A stretch of DNA of 64,000 bases, from NCBI GenBank assembly GCA_963691705.1, contig OY829539.1, positions 26,148,407 through 26,212,406 of the forward strand, given 5' to 3'. Numbering within the stretch: the stretch's first letter is position 1; every line of letters begins with the position of its first letter. Shown here in pieces: positions 1 through 11,414 of the stretch. This DNA is from Viola odorata (taxonomy: Eukaryota; Streptophyta; Magnoliopsida; Malpighiales; Violaceae). The notes beneath the pieces are model-generated. The model saw only the letters and a list, made by a program, of their open reading frames with translations, did no database searches and was not told where the DNA came from. The translations under genes were made by a program, and so were the position numbers.

Positions 1-266
1 AATGTATTTTCTATATGTTGTATGTATATGATGTTTAACTTTTCAATAATGTTTTTTTCTAATAGAGTGCTAAAGCAAGGAAAAGCAAGAAAGATTATTC
101 TGAGTCAGAAAATCATTTTGGAACTCAAGAGAGTCAATTTGGACCATCTAAACTATCAACTGTTTATCAATTTGGAACTCAAGAGAGTCTGGTATAAGTG
201 TTTTATTAGGCTTGGAATTTTGTGTTGTAGGATGACAACTAAATTTTTGCTTACTAGAATTTGTAG

Positions 267-488
267 CTGAATGATGATAATGATGAAGAAGACGAAGATG
301 AGCATGGAGAGACATTATGTGGTGCTTGTGGGGATAATTATGCATCTGACGAATTCTAGATCTGTTGTGACATATGCGCTAAGTGGTTCCATGGGAAGTG
401 TGTGCAGATCACTCCAGCTAGGGCAGAGCATATGAAACGGTACAAATGCTCCGCTTGCAGCAACAGTAGATCACGACGTCATTTTTAG
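267..488 (+). pseudogene. Alfin1-like PHD-finger protein, last-exon remnant
   Basis: Reading from a plausible splice acceptor (AG at 265-266), the frame gives an acidic Asp/Glu-rich stretch and then a C4HC3 PHD finger: CGACGDNY, a gap, [15 protein letters not shown], then [15 protein letters not shown] and a natural stop at 486-488. This is the C-terminal PHD of the Alfin1-like family, which in plants binds H3K4me3 in the nucleus. The conserved Trp of the DEFW segment is replaced by TAG at 357-359 (TGG to TAG), so the finger is interrupted. The N-terminal Alfin domain is not seen; upstream exons would lie before base 1 or are lost. Family assignment is firm; the pseudogene call rests on the one in-frame stop and the missing upstream exons. 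Confidence 0.8.
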
Positions 489-974
489 GCCAAGAGAATT
501 TCATAAATGGATGTATTTTAAAAACATTATTGATTTTATGTACTCCTGTCAAACAAGAATCATGGGTTCAATTTTGTCTTATTACAAGCTTCTTAATGCA
601 TGTCCTTTATTTGAAAATGCTTCTGCCCATTTCCTAGAAGCAGCCACCATTGAAAGATTGTTTTCAAATAGATTGTTTTCAAAAACTTAAATAGTAAATG
701 AACTTAAAGGATATTAGTGCCCATATAATAGAATTTTCAATTTATCTATCCAGGGTGGGACAAAGGATGAAAAAAGAGCTTAAATTCACTTCTTCCATTA
801 ATGGATATAATAATGGATATACAACACTGCAGCATATATGCCCCAACATGTGCATCCACTTAAAATTAAACAACATTAACTTAAAATTAAACAGAACACT
901 TACATAAACAGAAACATCATTCCAATTGAATCCATCAATTTAGTATTTCATTAGTTGCAACCACTTACAAATCA
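489..974. other. AT-rich 3' flank, no gene seen
   Basis: The stretch after the PHD remnant resembles a plant 3' UTR followed by intergenic DNA. I see no credible coding region, repeat or RNA gene. Confidence 0.5.
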
Positions 975-1445
975 TCAAACCAATTGGCTTAAAATTATAC
1001 AAGCTATACATATGACAACACACAAAATAAAACCTACTTTTACCCCCTTCACAAAAGCGCCATAATTCTCCAATCTTTCCCTATCTATTTCATTTTGCAA
1101 ACATGAAACCTCAGCTACTATTTCCATGTGTGCATTCTGCAAACGATCTACCTTTTCATTCAAACATCTAACTTCTCCTTTAAGCTTCTCTTCACTGTCT
1201 AAGAGCATATGGACAACCTCCCTAGCCCTATTTGACAATCGCTCACTATCATGCCAATTAAAAAGCTTACAATTGTGATATCGACATGAGTAAAACCGTC
1301 TTCCTACATTTGACTCCTTCCAACAAACCCACATTGGAGCCTTGTAGCCGCAGTCACAAAATCTCGGTTTTCCTTTATAGTTCTCATCTCCAAATTGAGT
1401 ATTCCTCCTCCATGTGCGCGATGAAGATACAGAGCTTTCTGACAT
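975..1445 (-). CDS. Small GRF-type zinc-finger protein with coiled coil and C-terminal membrane anchor
   Basis: An open frame of 156 codons. The start chosen is the Met of MSESSVSSSR; upstream in-frame codons read as hydrophobic leader-like sequence that does not fit the family. Residues about 29-66 form a GRF zinc finger (CxC at C30/C32, then C54 and C59, with the GRRFYSC motif and FNW). Residues about 75-125 are charged and heptad-like, a probable coiled coil, and the last ~22 residues form one hydrophobic segment. This zinc finger - coiled coil - tail anchor layout is common in small plant GRF proteins, a large low-copy-to-repetitive family often scattered among transposons; the biological role is not established. 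No frame break is visible, so it could be functional or a recent relic. No clear promoter was identified. Confidence 0.7.
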   Translation of the reverse strand: MSESSVSSSRTWRRNTQFGDENYKGKPRFCDCGYKAPMWVCWKESNVGRRFYSCRYHNCKLFNWHDSERLSNRAREVVHMLLDSEEKLKGEVRCLNEKVDRLQNAHMEIVAEVSCLQNEIDRERLENYGAFVKGVKVGFILCVVICIACIILSQLV

Positions 1446-3218
1446 TCTATAGTACGTCGGAGGATTGAGGGAAAGCAGCCAATTCCTAGTACAAAGCTTG
1501 TGAAAAGCATCAAAACAACAAAACAATGCACTAAAACAGAATGAAAACAACTCCATTTCCTGTTCTAAATCTCATGATTTTTTAATTTTATTGCTTTATT
1601 TCTTGAATGATTGCAGCTCCACCAAAATGAAAACAGGTTTTGGCTCATTGACATGCAACTTTGTGGCAATGCAGGGCACACTGATACACAGTTTAACTAC
1701 ACACGGTGTTTCACATGATATTGAGCAGATTACAGAAGCATATTATGTGCTCAAAAACACATATGTTAGAAACCTTTAGTTGCAACAGAACCAACTCGTG
1801 TTCAACTATGGTAACACTTAGAACTAACATTATTACATTAAAAGAAACTAATGAAGTGCCTAAAGAAAACTGCAAGAAAAATCTAACGCGAAATGGGACC
1901 AGACTAAACTGTGAAAATGGTGCGGTTCCTCTACGCATAGAACACCAGAATATTGAACCATGCATTTTGAGAAACTTGTTTGCAGCTTCCAAACTAAGTG
2001 TGACACTGATCAGCTAAACTGTGAGTATTTGCACATGCAGAGAGGGAGAAAGAGAGAGAATGACAGCCAAAGCTCATACAAAATTAGGAAGTTAACTTTG
2101 GAATACCAAGTGCACAGTATATGTCAATTAGTTTTGGAAGGTAGAGTGTAGATATCATATAAAACTAAATCAAATACGAGCAAAACTGAAAACTTATGAT
2201 TCTTCCAAATCAATAACTTTAATAGCAACGTCTTTGTTAAGCTCCTTATCAAACCTGAAAATTAGGAAAAAAAAGCATCAGGGACATCCAATTCAGGCTA
2301 CAATCTAGCTTTCAGTTCACATGGTGATGAGAAAACTTCTGTTTGGAGATAAACAACTAAGCTTGATACAATCTACTCAAATAGAAGAAAGCCATGAATT
2401 CACACAGTCAAAACTGTTCTGTGTTGAGCAATTAAAGAAATGTCTGTGGCCTAACTTAATCATACCAAATTACACAAAGCATGATCATTATCAACAAAGC
2501 ATGAATGGTTGTGAAAGCAGTCAAGTTATGGATGTGTATATGTAAAAAAAGTCAGATTGCTCAACTGAAATTAAATGTCTACTACATGTAATTTCACATT
2601 GAGGCCAAGATTCAAGTACCTTAGTTTCCCAGGATTTAAGAGAAAATAGCAGTTTATTTAAGATCCTTCATTTTGTTTTTTTTTCATCTAATGGGGTTCT
2701 AGGTTACTTACTCACATTGAGGGAAATTATTCATGAGAACTAAACAGTCTAAGATTATATTGCAGGTTATATAACATTTTTTACCCATTTCAGGGGTAAT
2801 ATTGACATTGATAAGGCTTGAGCCTATACATATCCATGGTGCAATGGGTGCATACTGTCTGTCATCTTGATGACACAATGTAGGCATTGTACAACTAAGG
2901 AAGTGACAAAATGAGGCTCCATCAAATTTGCAATGACAAAAGAGCTTAATCCAGTAAGTTATGAATCTAAATATAATATCACAGGACCATTCATCATAAT
3001 GATTCAAATTCAATCACTCTTATATACTGATCTAGCAGCCATCGGATGGGCATTGACAAAAAACACTAGTGACATACGAGAATGATGGACAAGAAAGATG
3101 AAGTTTGCAAATGGTAACTAGAAACCCAGGTATTAATAAGGCCCCCAAATGCAATTAAGCTTCATGAACTGGTATAAATCATCAAATAAACAGTAACAAA
3201 CAGAAGAAAAACTCAACG
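1446..3218. other. Intergenic, no gene recognised
   Basis: AT-rich sequence with only short uninformative frames. If the GC-rich block at 3219-3590 is a 5' leader read leftward, this stretch could be an intron or promoter of the GRF gene, but nothing here proves it. Confidence 0.4.
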
Positions 3219-3590
3219 AGGGAGGAGGAGAAACCTGAGACGCGGTGCCTAGGGCTTGCAGTGGATCTAGCGGTGGCGGTAGATCTAGCGGTGGCGGTGG
3301 ATCTGGCGGAGGGATCGTTTGCGGTGGCTGCCAAGGAGGGAGGAGGAGAAACCTGAGACGCGGTGGCGGTGGCTGCCGAGGACGGAGGAGGAGGAGAAGA
3401 AGCTGTCGAGCGGTGGCTAGGGCTTGCGGTGGATCTACCAGTGCAGGTGGCTAGGGTTTGCGGTGTCGCGGGCGGTGGCAGGGTGGTGAATCTGGGCGGT
3501 GGCGGTGGCTAGGGCGGTGTGGAGTGAAGGAGGGAGAGTTTGGAGGCGGTGGCAAGGAGGGAGGAGGGCTGAAGCGTGAGGATGGTTTCA
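3219..3590. repeat. GC-rich G/T-G-G minisatellite block
   Basis: A sharply GC-rich island in AT-rich DNA. It contains about three tandem copies of an 18-bp unit (GGATCTAGCGGTGGCGGT) at 3262-3315 and two copies of a ~30-bp block containing GGAGGAGAAACCTGAGACGC near 3222 and 3340. On the minus strand it reads as CCACCGCC and AAACCCTAGCC, a composition common in plant 5' leaders. Plus-strand translation is Gly/Arg/Ser low complexity, probably not a protein. Confidence 0.6.
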
Positions 3591-3630
3591 ACCCTAAATT
3601 TAACCCAATGGCAATTTTGTAATTTTATAG

Positions 3631-3656
3631 AATGACGTGGCAAATGCCACGTCATT
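3631..3656. other. Perfect 12-bp-arm palindrome with G-box-like core
   Basis: Arms AATGACGTGGCA and TGCCACGTCATT separated by AA. Each arm holds an ACGTGGC core, the G-box/ABRE type bound by plant bZIP factors. It could be a regulatory site or a remnant of a small inverted-repeat element. Confidence 0.6.
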
Positions 3657-4786
3657 CAGGCAAACTCATCAACCCTATTAGCAGCACTCTTTTAATTTTG
3701 CAATGGATGAATTTAATTTGTTGGGTGCTTGGTTTGTGTGAATTGGTGCCTCCTTCCTCCTTTGTTCTCGTTTCTTCTCCTCTCTCTCTTTTTCCGTTTT
3801 TGGTTTGGATTAGTGGTTGAGGTGCGGCTGAGGGGCGGCGGCTTGTGGTGGCGTGGCCGATTGAGGCTGTGGCCAGGATTGGGAGTTTTTGATTTAATTG
3901 GTTTAATTTTGCAATGGATTGAATTTATTGGGTTGCTTGATTGAATTAATGTCGGCGTTCATCCCCCCCGAATCACATGTATGAGCTTGGTATTTATAGG
4001 AAGTTTGAGTCGGTTGAGGGAGAGGATGACGTTGGCATTGATGACGTCGGAAACAATTGACGAGGCGAGGGTGAGCAGTGGCATGGCTCGAGGAAGAACG
4101 TGAGGCTCGAGGAAGAACGTGAGGCGCAAGGAGGAGAAGATATGGCTGAGAATTGAGGTTGAATTGGTTCTTTGCGCAGGAGCAGGAAGAGAGGGATGAT
4201 GACTTGTTAATTACCTCCACCCTTGATCTTGTTTGACTTTCAAAGTCAACTGGATTAATGGTGGAGTAATCTTGTTTGATTTATTATTTAATTATTCAGT
4301 TTAAACAGACAGTACGAGCAATTTTGCCTGAAAATGGATTAAAACTCGAACCGAAAATGCTAAAGTGTAGGATAAAATAAGCTGAAATAATTAACATACA
4401 GTAAGTGATGAAAACTTCGCTATATTGCTCGATAAAAAATATTCGCTTGTAAGTAATAAAAATTCGAGCGTAACAAAATGCTAAAATAAAAATTGTACAA
4501 AATACAAAGAGACAGTGCGAGTTCGAAAAATAATAAAAGTACGTAGCTAATGACCAAAGTTGTTCGACCATCGGCTTCGAGAATTTGACTCGGGAACCGA
4601 TACGGGTTAGAATGGAAAAAGTGATAAAAATGCAAAAAATGTATGAAATAAAATTTAAATGACATTAGGCGTGAAAATAAACATCAGTTAGATAAAAATA
4701 AACAGACGTGTGATTTTAGAAAAATGACGTTTAAAAATGTGAAAGACGAAAAATTTAAAATCCAAAATCGGGTAGCAACATCTATA
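3657..4786. other. Intergenic; left side of Copia-1 without recognisable gene
   Basis: No coding sequence recognised. The LRR gene interrupted on the right of Copia-1 does not continue here, so this is not the original left flank of the insertion. Confidence 0.4.
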
Positions 4787-4913
4787 AATACTTCTGTAAT
4801 ATGATACGTGTACAACTTTTGGAGAATCAATTAAGAAGATTATCAATCAGGAAAATCATCTTTTGCTCATAGAAAACAAAATACCAAAATCTTCATCAAC
4901 CTCAAAACCAACA
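4787..4913 (+). repeat. Copia-1 5' LTR remnant
   Basis: Matches the last ~128 bp of the 3' LTR (9489-9616) almost base for base and ends with the same CCAACA terminus. Homology stops abruptly at about 4787, marking a truncation of over 400 bp. Confidence 0.9.
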
Positions 4914-4915
4914 AT

Positions 4916-4927
4916 TGGTAGCGGAGC
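4916..4927 (+). other. Copia-1 primer-binding site
   Basis: TGGTAGCGGAGC begins three bases after the LTR terminus. It is a variant of the TGGTATCAGAGC initiator-Met-tRNA site typical of plant copia elements. Confidence 0.75.
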
Positions 4928-4995
4928 GCTATTGATCTTAAGGGACTGCTTTGAAATCAAGAAAATCAGATCTGTTTTGAAATCAAGAAAATCAG

Positions 4996-7900
4996 ATGTC
5001 AACCAACGCAAATTTGCCAGCACCAACAATTTTCAATGGAGAAAATTATGATTTCTAGTCCATAAGAATGAAAGCTTTTCTTATGGCTCAAGATCTTTAG
5101 GTATCAATAGAAAAAGAATATGTACCGACAGATACAACTGAGATGTCTGTGGCTCAAATCAAAAAGGAAAAGGAGGAGTCAACCAAGAACATGAAAGCTC
5201 TCACCTTTATGCATTCATGTGTATCCGAATCTATTTTTCCAAGGCTTGTTGGCACATCAACAACTCATCAAGCGTGGAAGATCTTGGAGGAAGAGTATCA
5301 AGGCTCAGAGAAGGTCTGATCGATCAAGTTGCAGACTTTGAGAAGACAGTTTGAAGGTCTCACCATGAAAGATACAGAGAAAATCAAAGATTACTCGTCA
5401 AGAGTAATTGAGGTCGTGAATCAAATGAAGTTGCTTGGTGAGAAGTTTGAAGAAAGAAGAATTGTTGAGAAAATGTTAATAGCACTTCCTGAAAAATTTG
5501 ATTCAGTTGCAGCTGCGATTGAACAATCAAGGGATCTATCAACTCTCAGTGTTACAGAGTTAATAGGCTCCCTGCAAACTCATGAACAAAGGCTTCTGTA
5601 CAGGTCAGAAAGCATAATTGAAGGTGGTTTTCAAGCTAGGCACAATTACAGATTCAAGCAAGATGAGAAGAAAAAGGGTGAAGAAAGTAGCAGTGGTTAC
5701 AAAAAAGATGAAGAGAATTCAGGAGCTGTGAAGAATTACAATTGGAAAGAAAATTTTCCTTTATGTGCTGCATGTAATAAGCCCAACCATTCAGAAAAAG
5801 ATTGCTGGATGAAGGTTCAATGTCAAGCCTGCAAGAAATTTGGCCATATAGAAAGAGTGTGCAAGGCAAAGATTCAATGTCATTTCTGCAAGAGATTTGG
5901 TCATATAGAAAAGTTTTGCAAGTTTAAGCAAAATCAAGGACGTCAACAACAGTATGCTCAACAACCAAGACCTGCAGCTCAAAGCCAGAACCGGAACCAG
6001 AACCAGAACCAGCAAGCAAACTTCACAGAAGAAGAAAAAGAAGAGTTCGCATTCACAATTGAAACTTCACTAAATTCTGAGAGCAAAAAGTCATGGTATT
6101 TGGACAGTGGATGCTCAAGCCACATGACCAATGACTCAACATTGTTCAGGGAGATAGATCCAACAGTCAAAGTTCGTGTAAAGCTGGCAAATGGTGAAAT
6201 TTTCTATTCGGAAGGAAAAGGAACGACAACTATGCAAACCAGCAAAGGTACGAAACTAATTAGAGACGTACTTTTGGTCCCAAATTTGAGGAACAATTTG
6301 CTAAGTGTGGGTCAAATGATGAGGAGAGGTTATTCTCTGAATTTTAAGAATGATCACTGTAGTATTTATGATGCTGAAGGTAAAGGAGTTAATAAGGTTC
6401 CTATGATAAACAATAGCTTCCAAATTGAATGTAATTTTGCTGGTGAAAGTGCATGTAATTTTGTTAGTAAAGATGAATCAAGCTTGTGGCACAGGAGATT
6501 TGGACACTTTTATTATCAAGCGTTGCAGCTGGCACATCAAAAGAATATGGTTAGAGAACTACCTGTTGTTCAAGTAAGCAAGGAAATTTGTGAGGCTTGC
6601 CAACTTGAGAAACAACAAAGGGAGAATTTCAGCTCAAAAGGTGCTTGGAGAGCTAGTGAGAAGCTGGAATTGCTTCACACTGATCTTTGCGGACCAATGA
6701 GAACTCCATCAATGAGTGGCAACAAATATTTTCTGTTGTTTATTGATGATTTGACGAGAATGACTTGGGTGTACTTCCTAAGACAGAAATCAGATGTGTT
6801 TACTGTCTTTAAAAGGTTCAAAGCTTTTGTTGAAACTCAAAGTGGATGCAAATTGAAGACTTTAAGGTCTGACAATGGCACAGAGTACACGTCATCACAG
6901 TTTAATCAGTTTTGTGAAGAACATGGTGTTGACAGACAGCTCACAACTCCCTACACGCCACAGCAAAATGGTGTTTCTGAGAGAAAGAATCGGACAGTCA
7001 TGGAGATGGCAAGGTGCATGATTGCAGAAAAATCTATGCCAAAGAAATTTTAGGCAGAGGCTATTTTTACAGCTGTGTATTTGCAGAACAGACTTCCTAC
7101 AAGGCTTGTTGAAGGTGTCACTCCAATTGAAGCATGGTGTGGGGTAAAACCAAGTGTTAGACATCTAAAAGTGTTTGGTTCTGTGCGTTATGTTCACATT
7201 CCAACAGAAAAAAAAGCATAAACTTGAAGACAAAGCTGTAAAGGGTGTATTTCTTGGCTATAGTTCAGTATCAAAGGGTTATAGGGTGTTTAATCTTCAA
7301 ACCGAGAAGGTGATTACAAGCAGAGATGTGAAGGTTGATGAAGACGCTATGTGGAATTGGGATGAAAAGAAAGTGGAAAGGAAAAATGATACTACAGAAA
7401 GTAGCAAATCGCATCAGCACAATGAAGTTGGTGAATCATCTCATATCAATGAAGAAGACTATGACTCCGACAGCCCACCAAGGAAAGTTGGATCTCTCTC
7501 TGATGTTTATGAGAGGTGTAACTTTACCTGCACTGAACCTACTTGTGTTAAAGAAGCTATGCAGCACGATGAATGGAAAAATGCGATGAAGGAGGGGCTG
7601 AAAATGATAGAGAAAAATCAGACTTGGTAGATGGTGAGCAGGCCACAAGAGAAGAAGGTCATTGGCGTCAAATGGATCTTCAAAACTAAAAAAAATTCAG
7701 ATGGGAGTGTAAACAAGTTCAAGGCTAGATTGGTTGTGAAGGGGTATGCTCAAGAAGCTGGAGTTGATTATGGTGACACTTTTGCTCCAGTCGCAAGACA
7801 TGACACAATAAGAATGTTGCTGGCATTAGCTGCGCAAAATCACTAGCAAGTTCATCAATTAGATGTGAAATCAGCTTTTCTTAACGGATACTTGCAGGAA

Positions 7901-9046
7901 GAGGTGTTTATTGATCAACCAGATGGCTTTCAAGTCGAGGGGAGTGAAGACAAGGTGTACAGGTTGAAAAAAGCTCTTTATGGGCTTAAACAAGCACCCA
8001 GGGCATGGTACAGCAGAATTGATGCTTACTTTGCTCAAAAAGGATTTGTCAGAAGCTCTAGCGAAGCAACTTTGTATGTTAGAGCTGAAAAGAATGATGT
8101 GTTGATTGTCTCCTTGTATGTTGATGATTTGTTGGTAACAGGAAACAATCCTGTTTTGGTTCAAGCCTTCAAGGAGGAGATGAAGGAGCAATTTGAGATG
8201 ACTGATTTGGGAATAATGAGCTATTTTTTGGGCATGGAAATCAACCAAAGTGATGAAGGAATCTTCATTTCTCAAGCTAAATATGCAAGAGAAATTCTAA
8301 AAAAGTTCAGAATGGAGTAGTGCAAACCAGCTCCAACTCCAGTTGTTGCAAACTTGAAGCTGCAAAAGGAAGATGATGCTGAAAAAGTTGATGGGAAGTT
8401 GTACAGAAGTGCTATTGGGTGCTTGTTGTATTTGACAGCAACAAGACCTGATTTAATGTTTGCTGCAAGTTATTTGTCAAGATTCATGCAATCTCCAAGT
8501 TCTACTCATTTTGCTGCTGTGAAAAGAGTGTTAAGATACGTCAAAGGGACTATGGATTATGGAGTTTTGTTCAAAAGGTGTTCAGATTTCAAGTTACATG
8601 CATATTCGGATAGCGATTGGGCAGGATCAAGTGAAGATATGAAGAGTACTTCAGGGTACACTTGTTCTTTTGGGTCTGGGATGTTTACTTGGAACTCAAA
8701 AAAGCAAGAAACTGTTGCTGAATCCACGGCTGAAGCTGAATACATTGCAGCTGCAGCAGCAGTAAATCAAGTTATCTGGGTGAGAAAAATCTTGGAAGAT
8801 TTGAGGCTGAAGCAAGAAGGTCCAACTCCTATATTTGTTGACAATCAATCGGCTGTAGCTATTGCTAAAAATCCAGTTCAGCATGGGAGAACCAAGCATA
8901 TCAAAGTCAAGTTTCATTTCATAAGAGAAGCTGAAAATGAATGTGAAGTTGATCTGTAGCATTGCTATGGTCATGAACAAGTTGCTGATATTTTGACAAA
9001 ATCTCTACCTAGAGATAAATTTGAAAATCTTCGTATGAAACTTTGA
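4996..9046 (+). pseudogene. Copia-1 gag-pol polyprotein, broken
   Basis: Translation starts MSTNANLPAPTIF at 4996. Gag contains three successive CCHC zinc knuckles (about 5767-5931; for example CQACKKFGHIERVC), more than the usual one. Then protease (YLDSGCSSHM), gag-pre-integrase (LWHRRFGH), integrase with SDNGTEY and the QQNGVSERKNRT region, RT with VKSAFLNG and YVDDLL, and RNase H with YSDSDWAG and STAEAEYIA. The longest uninterrupted part is 5329-7053. In-frame stops include the TAGs ending at 7053, 7630, 7846 and 8320, the stop near 8957, a TGA near 5318 and TAGs in the N-terminus. A one-base gain in an A run near 7208-7215 shifts frame. Most stops fit TGG to TAG, CGA to TGA or CAG to TAG. 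It is non-functional. Confidence 0.92.
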
Positions 9047-9073
9047 GTATCACACAAAAGGGTCAAGGAGGAG

Positions 9074-9616
9074 TGTTGAAGTATACCCCTTTTGTGTGCT
9101 AACGCTCTGTTTGGATGATACTGCCGCTGTGCATCAGCTTGATTAACTTTGATTTGTTAATATCTCTTCTGGATGTTAACCCTGCCTTGGCGTTAGCTCC
9201 CTATTTGAAACCCTGACGTGGCGTTAGCCACCTATCCTATCACTGCCGTGGCGTTAGACACCTATCCTTAGCTGACGTGGCGTTAGCCACAATCCTTAGT
9301 TTGTTAATGTCTCTTTTGTATGTTAATGCAGCCATGTTATCGCTGTTAATGTCTCTTTTGTATGTTAATGCCGTGGTTGTTAATGTTGCCTTGGCATCCT
9401 AACGCCTTGGCATGCTAACGCTGCTTATCCTTTTGCTTGTCAACGCTTGTAAGCGTTAAGTTCAGTTCTTCTAGAACTTCCTAGTATCAATACTTCTGTA
9501 ATATGATACGTGTACAACTTTTGGAGAATCAATTAAGAAGATTATCAATCAGGAAAATCATCTTTTTGCTCATAGAAAACAAAATACCAGAATCTTCATC
9601 AATCTCAAAACCAACA
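9074..9616 (+). repeat. Copia-1 3' LTR
   Basis: Begins TGTTGAAG directly after a purine tract (GGTCAAGGAGGAG) and ends CCAACA, giving TGTTG/CAACA inverted termini; 543 bp. The 9090-9460 part holds about eight GCGTTAGC-like octamers, several within TGACGTGGCGTTAGCCAC repeats. Confidence 0.88.
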
Positions 9617-10030
9617 GATTGGGATCCCTCCAAAATCATTGGAGCTGAGATCCAGGTGAGTCAAGTGCGTCAAATTCAGCAAGGATTCACTTATCTTGCC
9701 CCTCAACTTTGACCTCTGATAAGCATCTTCTGCTGCATAATATTCACCATCAGTTTCTACCAAAATATAACGAGGAGGAGGGCTAGCAAAGAGGCTGATC
9801 TCGTTGACATAGCCTGTTTCACTGTCACAGAAGATTCCTGCCCACTTGCAGTAATCTTCTTCAAGATTCCATGTTGAGAGCCGATTTGTAGCATCTTTAA
9901 GTTCCTGTTTGAACCTCAACAGAGCTTCTCTTTCGCTATCGTGACAAACCACTGCTTCTGGGTTTTGAATCACACTACTTATTTCAATAACAAGTAGAAG
10001 GAAAACAATTAGGGGAAGTACTGGCATCAT
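9617..10030 (-). pseudogene. LRR receptor-like protein, N-terminal fragment cut by Copia-1
   Basis: 138 codons from Met at 10030. Residues 1-~22 are a hydrophobic signal peptide. Then comes the LRRNT_2 cap (CHDSEREALLRFKQELKD, followed by LSTWN, DYCKWAGIFC) and the first LRR (LTHLTHLDLSSNDFGG). The frame breaks immediately after GIPI at the Copia-1 terminus. Plant receptor-like proteins of the Cf/EIX type continue with 20-30 LRRs, a membrane span and a short tail; none of this is found on the far side of Copia-1. The family normally acts at the plasma membrane in pathogen perception. The start and N-terminus look intact, so the gene was probably functional before insertion. Confidence 0.85.
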
Positions 10031-11260
10031 GCAATATGAATACTATTTTGATCTGAGTTCTAAGAATTTTTCCTTTAGTATTTGCACAAGTTCAGTCCAA
10101 ATGATCAAAATGATTGACGTTCCAAAAGTCATGGACTGTCAATTACGCCAAGAAGTTTCAACAGCCAAGAACTTTCTCAAAGAACCGTCTGATTCTTCCT
10201 TAGTTATTTGTTGTCCATGTTGCCACTGCTCCAAGTCCACCAAAGTTGTGAATTAATTAGCTTTGAAAATATAGATATTATATTAAAGCATACCGTTTAT
10301 GTGGAACAATATTTTGTCTTAATAGATTTTTTTTCGATTTTTCCAGGTGTGCTTTCTGTTGGAGTCCAGCTCAAAAAAGAGTGTGAAGTAGCGAAATTGA
10401 ATTTAAGTTGGTGTCAGACAACTAATTCAATTGATGCAGTTGAACAGGGAAGCAAAGTTGGACTTTTGGGTGTGAACCGTTTGACTCTTCGTTGCGTGCG
10501 TGTGAGCTATTGACTTTTTCATGGCTGATTTTGTTGACTTCTTTATTGATGAGTTTAATTTGGTTTTTGATTCTTTGACTTGTACTACACCATGCATTTG
10601 AAATGGAGTTAGGCATCAGTTGCAACGAAAAGCAACTGAGAAAGTGCAGATAATTGCATTACAATTTTTTTGGTGAGTAGAAAATAATTAGTTTCGGGTG
10701 AGAGTAATTATTTTTTCGGGTATACGGTATTTGGGCATAATATTAAGAAAATCAAGAGAATTTTGTAATATTTTCTTTTAATTTCGGGGTGTTGAAAGTG
10801 TGTGAAGGAGTGAAACACTTGAGTGTTAATAAAATTTCTCCGTGGATGTAGGTACAGTTTTTGTCAAACCACGTTAAAAATATCGTGTGTCCTAATTTTA
10901 GCATTCTCTTTTTTCGTTTATAATTTTGCTACATCAACCGGTGGGATGCGATTATCCCAACACTTTTTACGATTTGCTCAAATCAAGAAGTTAATTCATC
11001 CAATAAAAAAAAACCTTTTGATTGGATGAGAATCAATGACGATGACTTCCAAGCTGAAAACTAATGTCGATCATTGAATATGACTCTTAAAAGGATAAAT
11101 AAGTGGAAAGAACCCGAAAACTAACGAGAATAGGAAACGCCTACAATATCACAGGACAACAGTAATAAAATTCGCTTCTGGATGCATGTGAGTCGAACAT
11201 AAGCGGGAGATTAGTTGTACAAAAAAAATTAATGGACTAGAAAAACACACTGAAAATATC
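10031..11260. other. Intergenic, upstream of the LRR fragment
   Basis: The part next to 10030 should hold the former promoter of the LRR gene. I see no gene and no clear repeat in this stretch. Confidence 0.4.
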
Positions 11261-11414
11261 TTAGGGGGTGTTTACTTACGGAGAATTTTCTGAATTATAT
11301 CCAAAAATTTCCAAAATGGAATATTTTTTTTTTTATAAGTTAAAATAGTAATAACAATAATTAGGGATGGCAATGGGTATCCATACCCGCTAAAATTTAT
11401 CGACCTTGGAAGCT

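Larger units (their letters stand above)
4787..9616 (+). mobile_element. Copia-1: decayed Ty1/copia retrotransposon, 5'-truncated
   Basis: Order is LTR remnant, primer site, gag-protease-integrase-RT-RNaseH, complete 3' LTR. That order, with integrase ahead of RT, defines the copia superfamily. The 5' LTR keeps only its last ~127 bp, nearly identical to 9489-9616. The right end abuts an LRR gene fragment at 9617. A target duplication cannot be checked because the left junction was lost. Confidence 0.92.

Noticed and set aside
22..270. Plus-strand frame upstream of the PHD remnant
   Set aside because: No similarity to the Alfin N-terminal domain and low-complexity content; looks like intron or flank.
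3245..3454. Gly/Arg-rich plus-strand frame
   Set aside because: Translation of a GC-rich minisatellite; no domain and no conserved start context.
11362..11390. TAGGGATGGCAATGGGTATC as one end of a hAT element
   Set aside because: It resembles a hAT terminus, but no matching inverted end or 8-bp duplication was found nearby.
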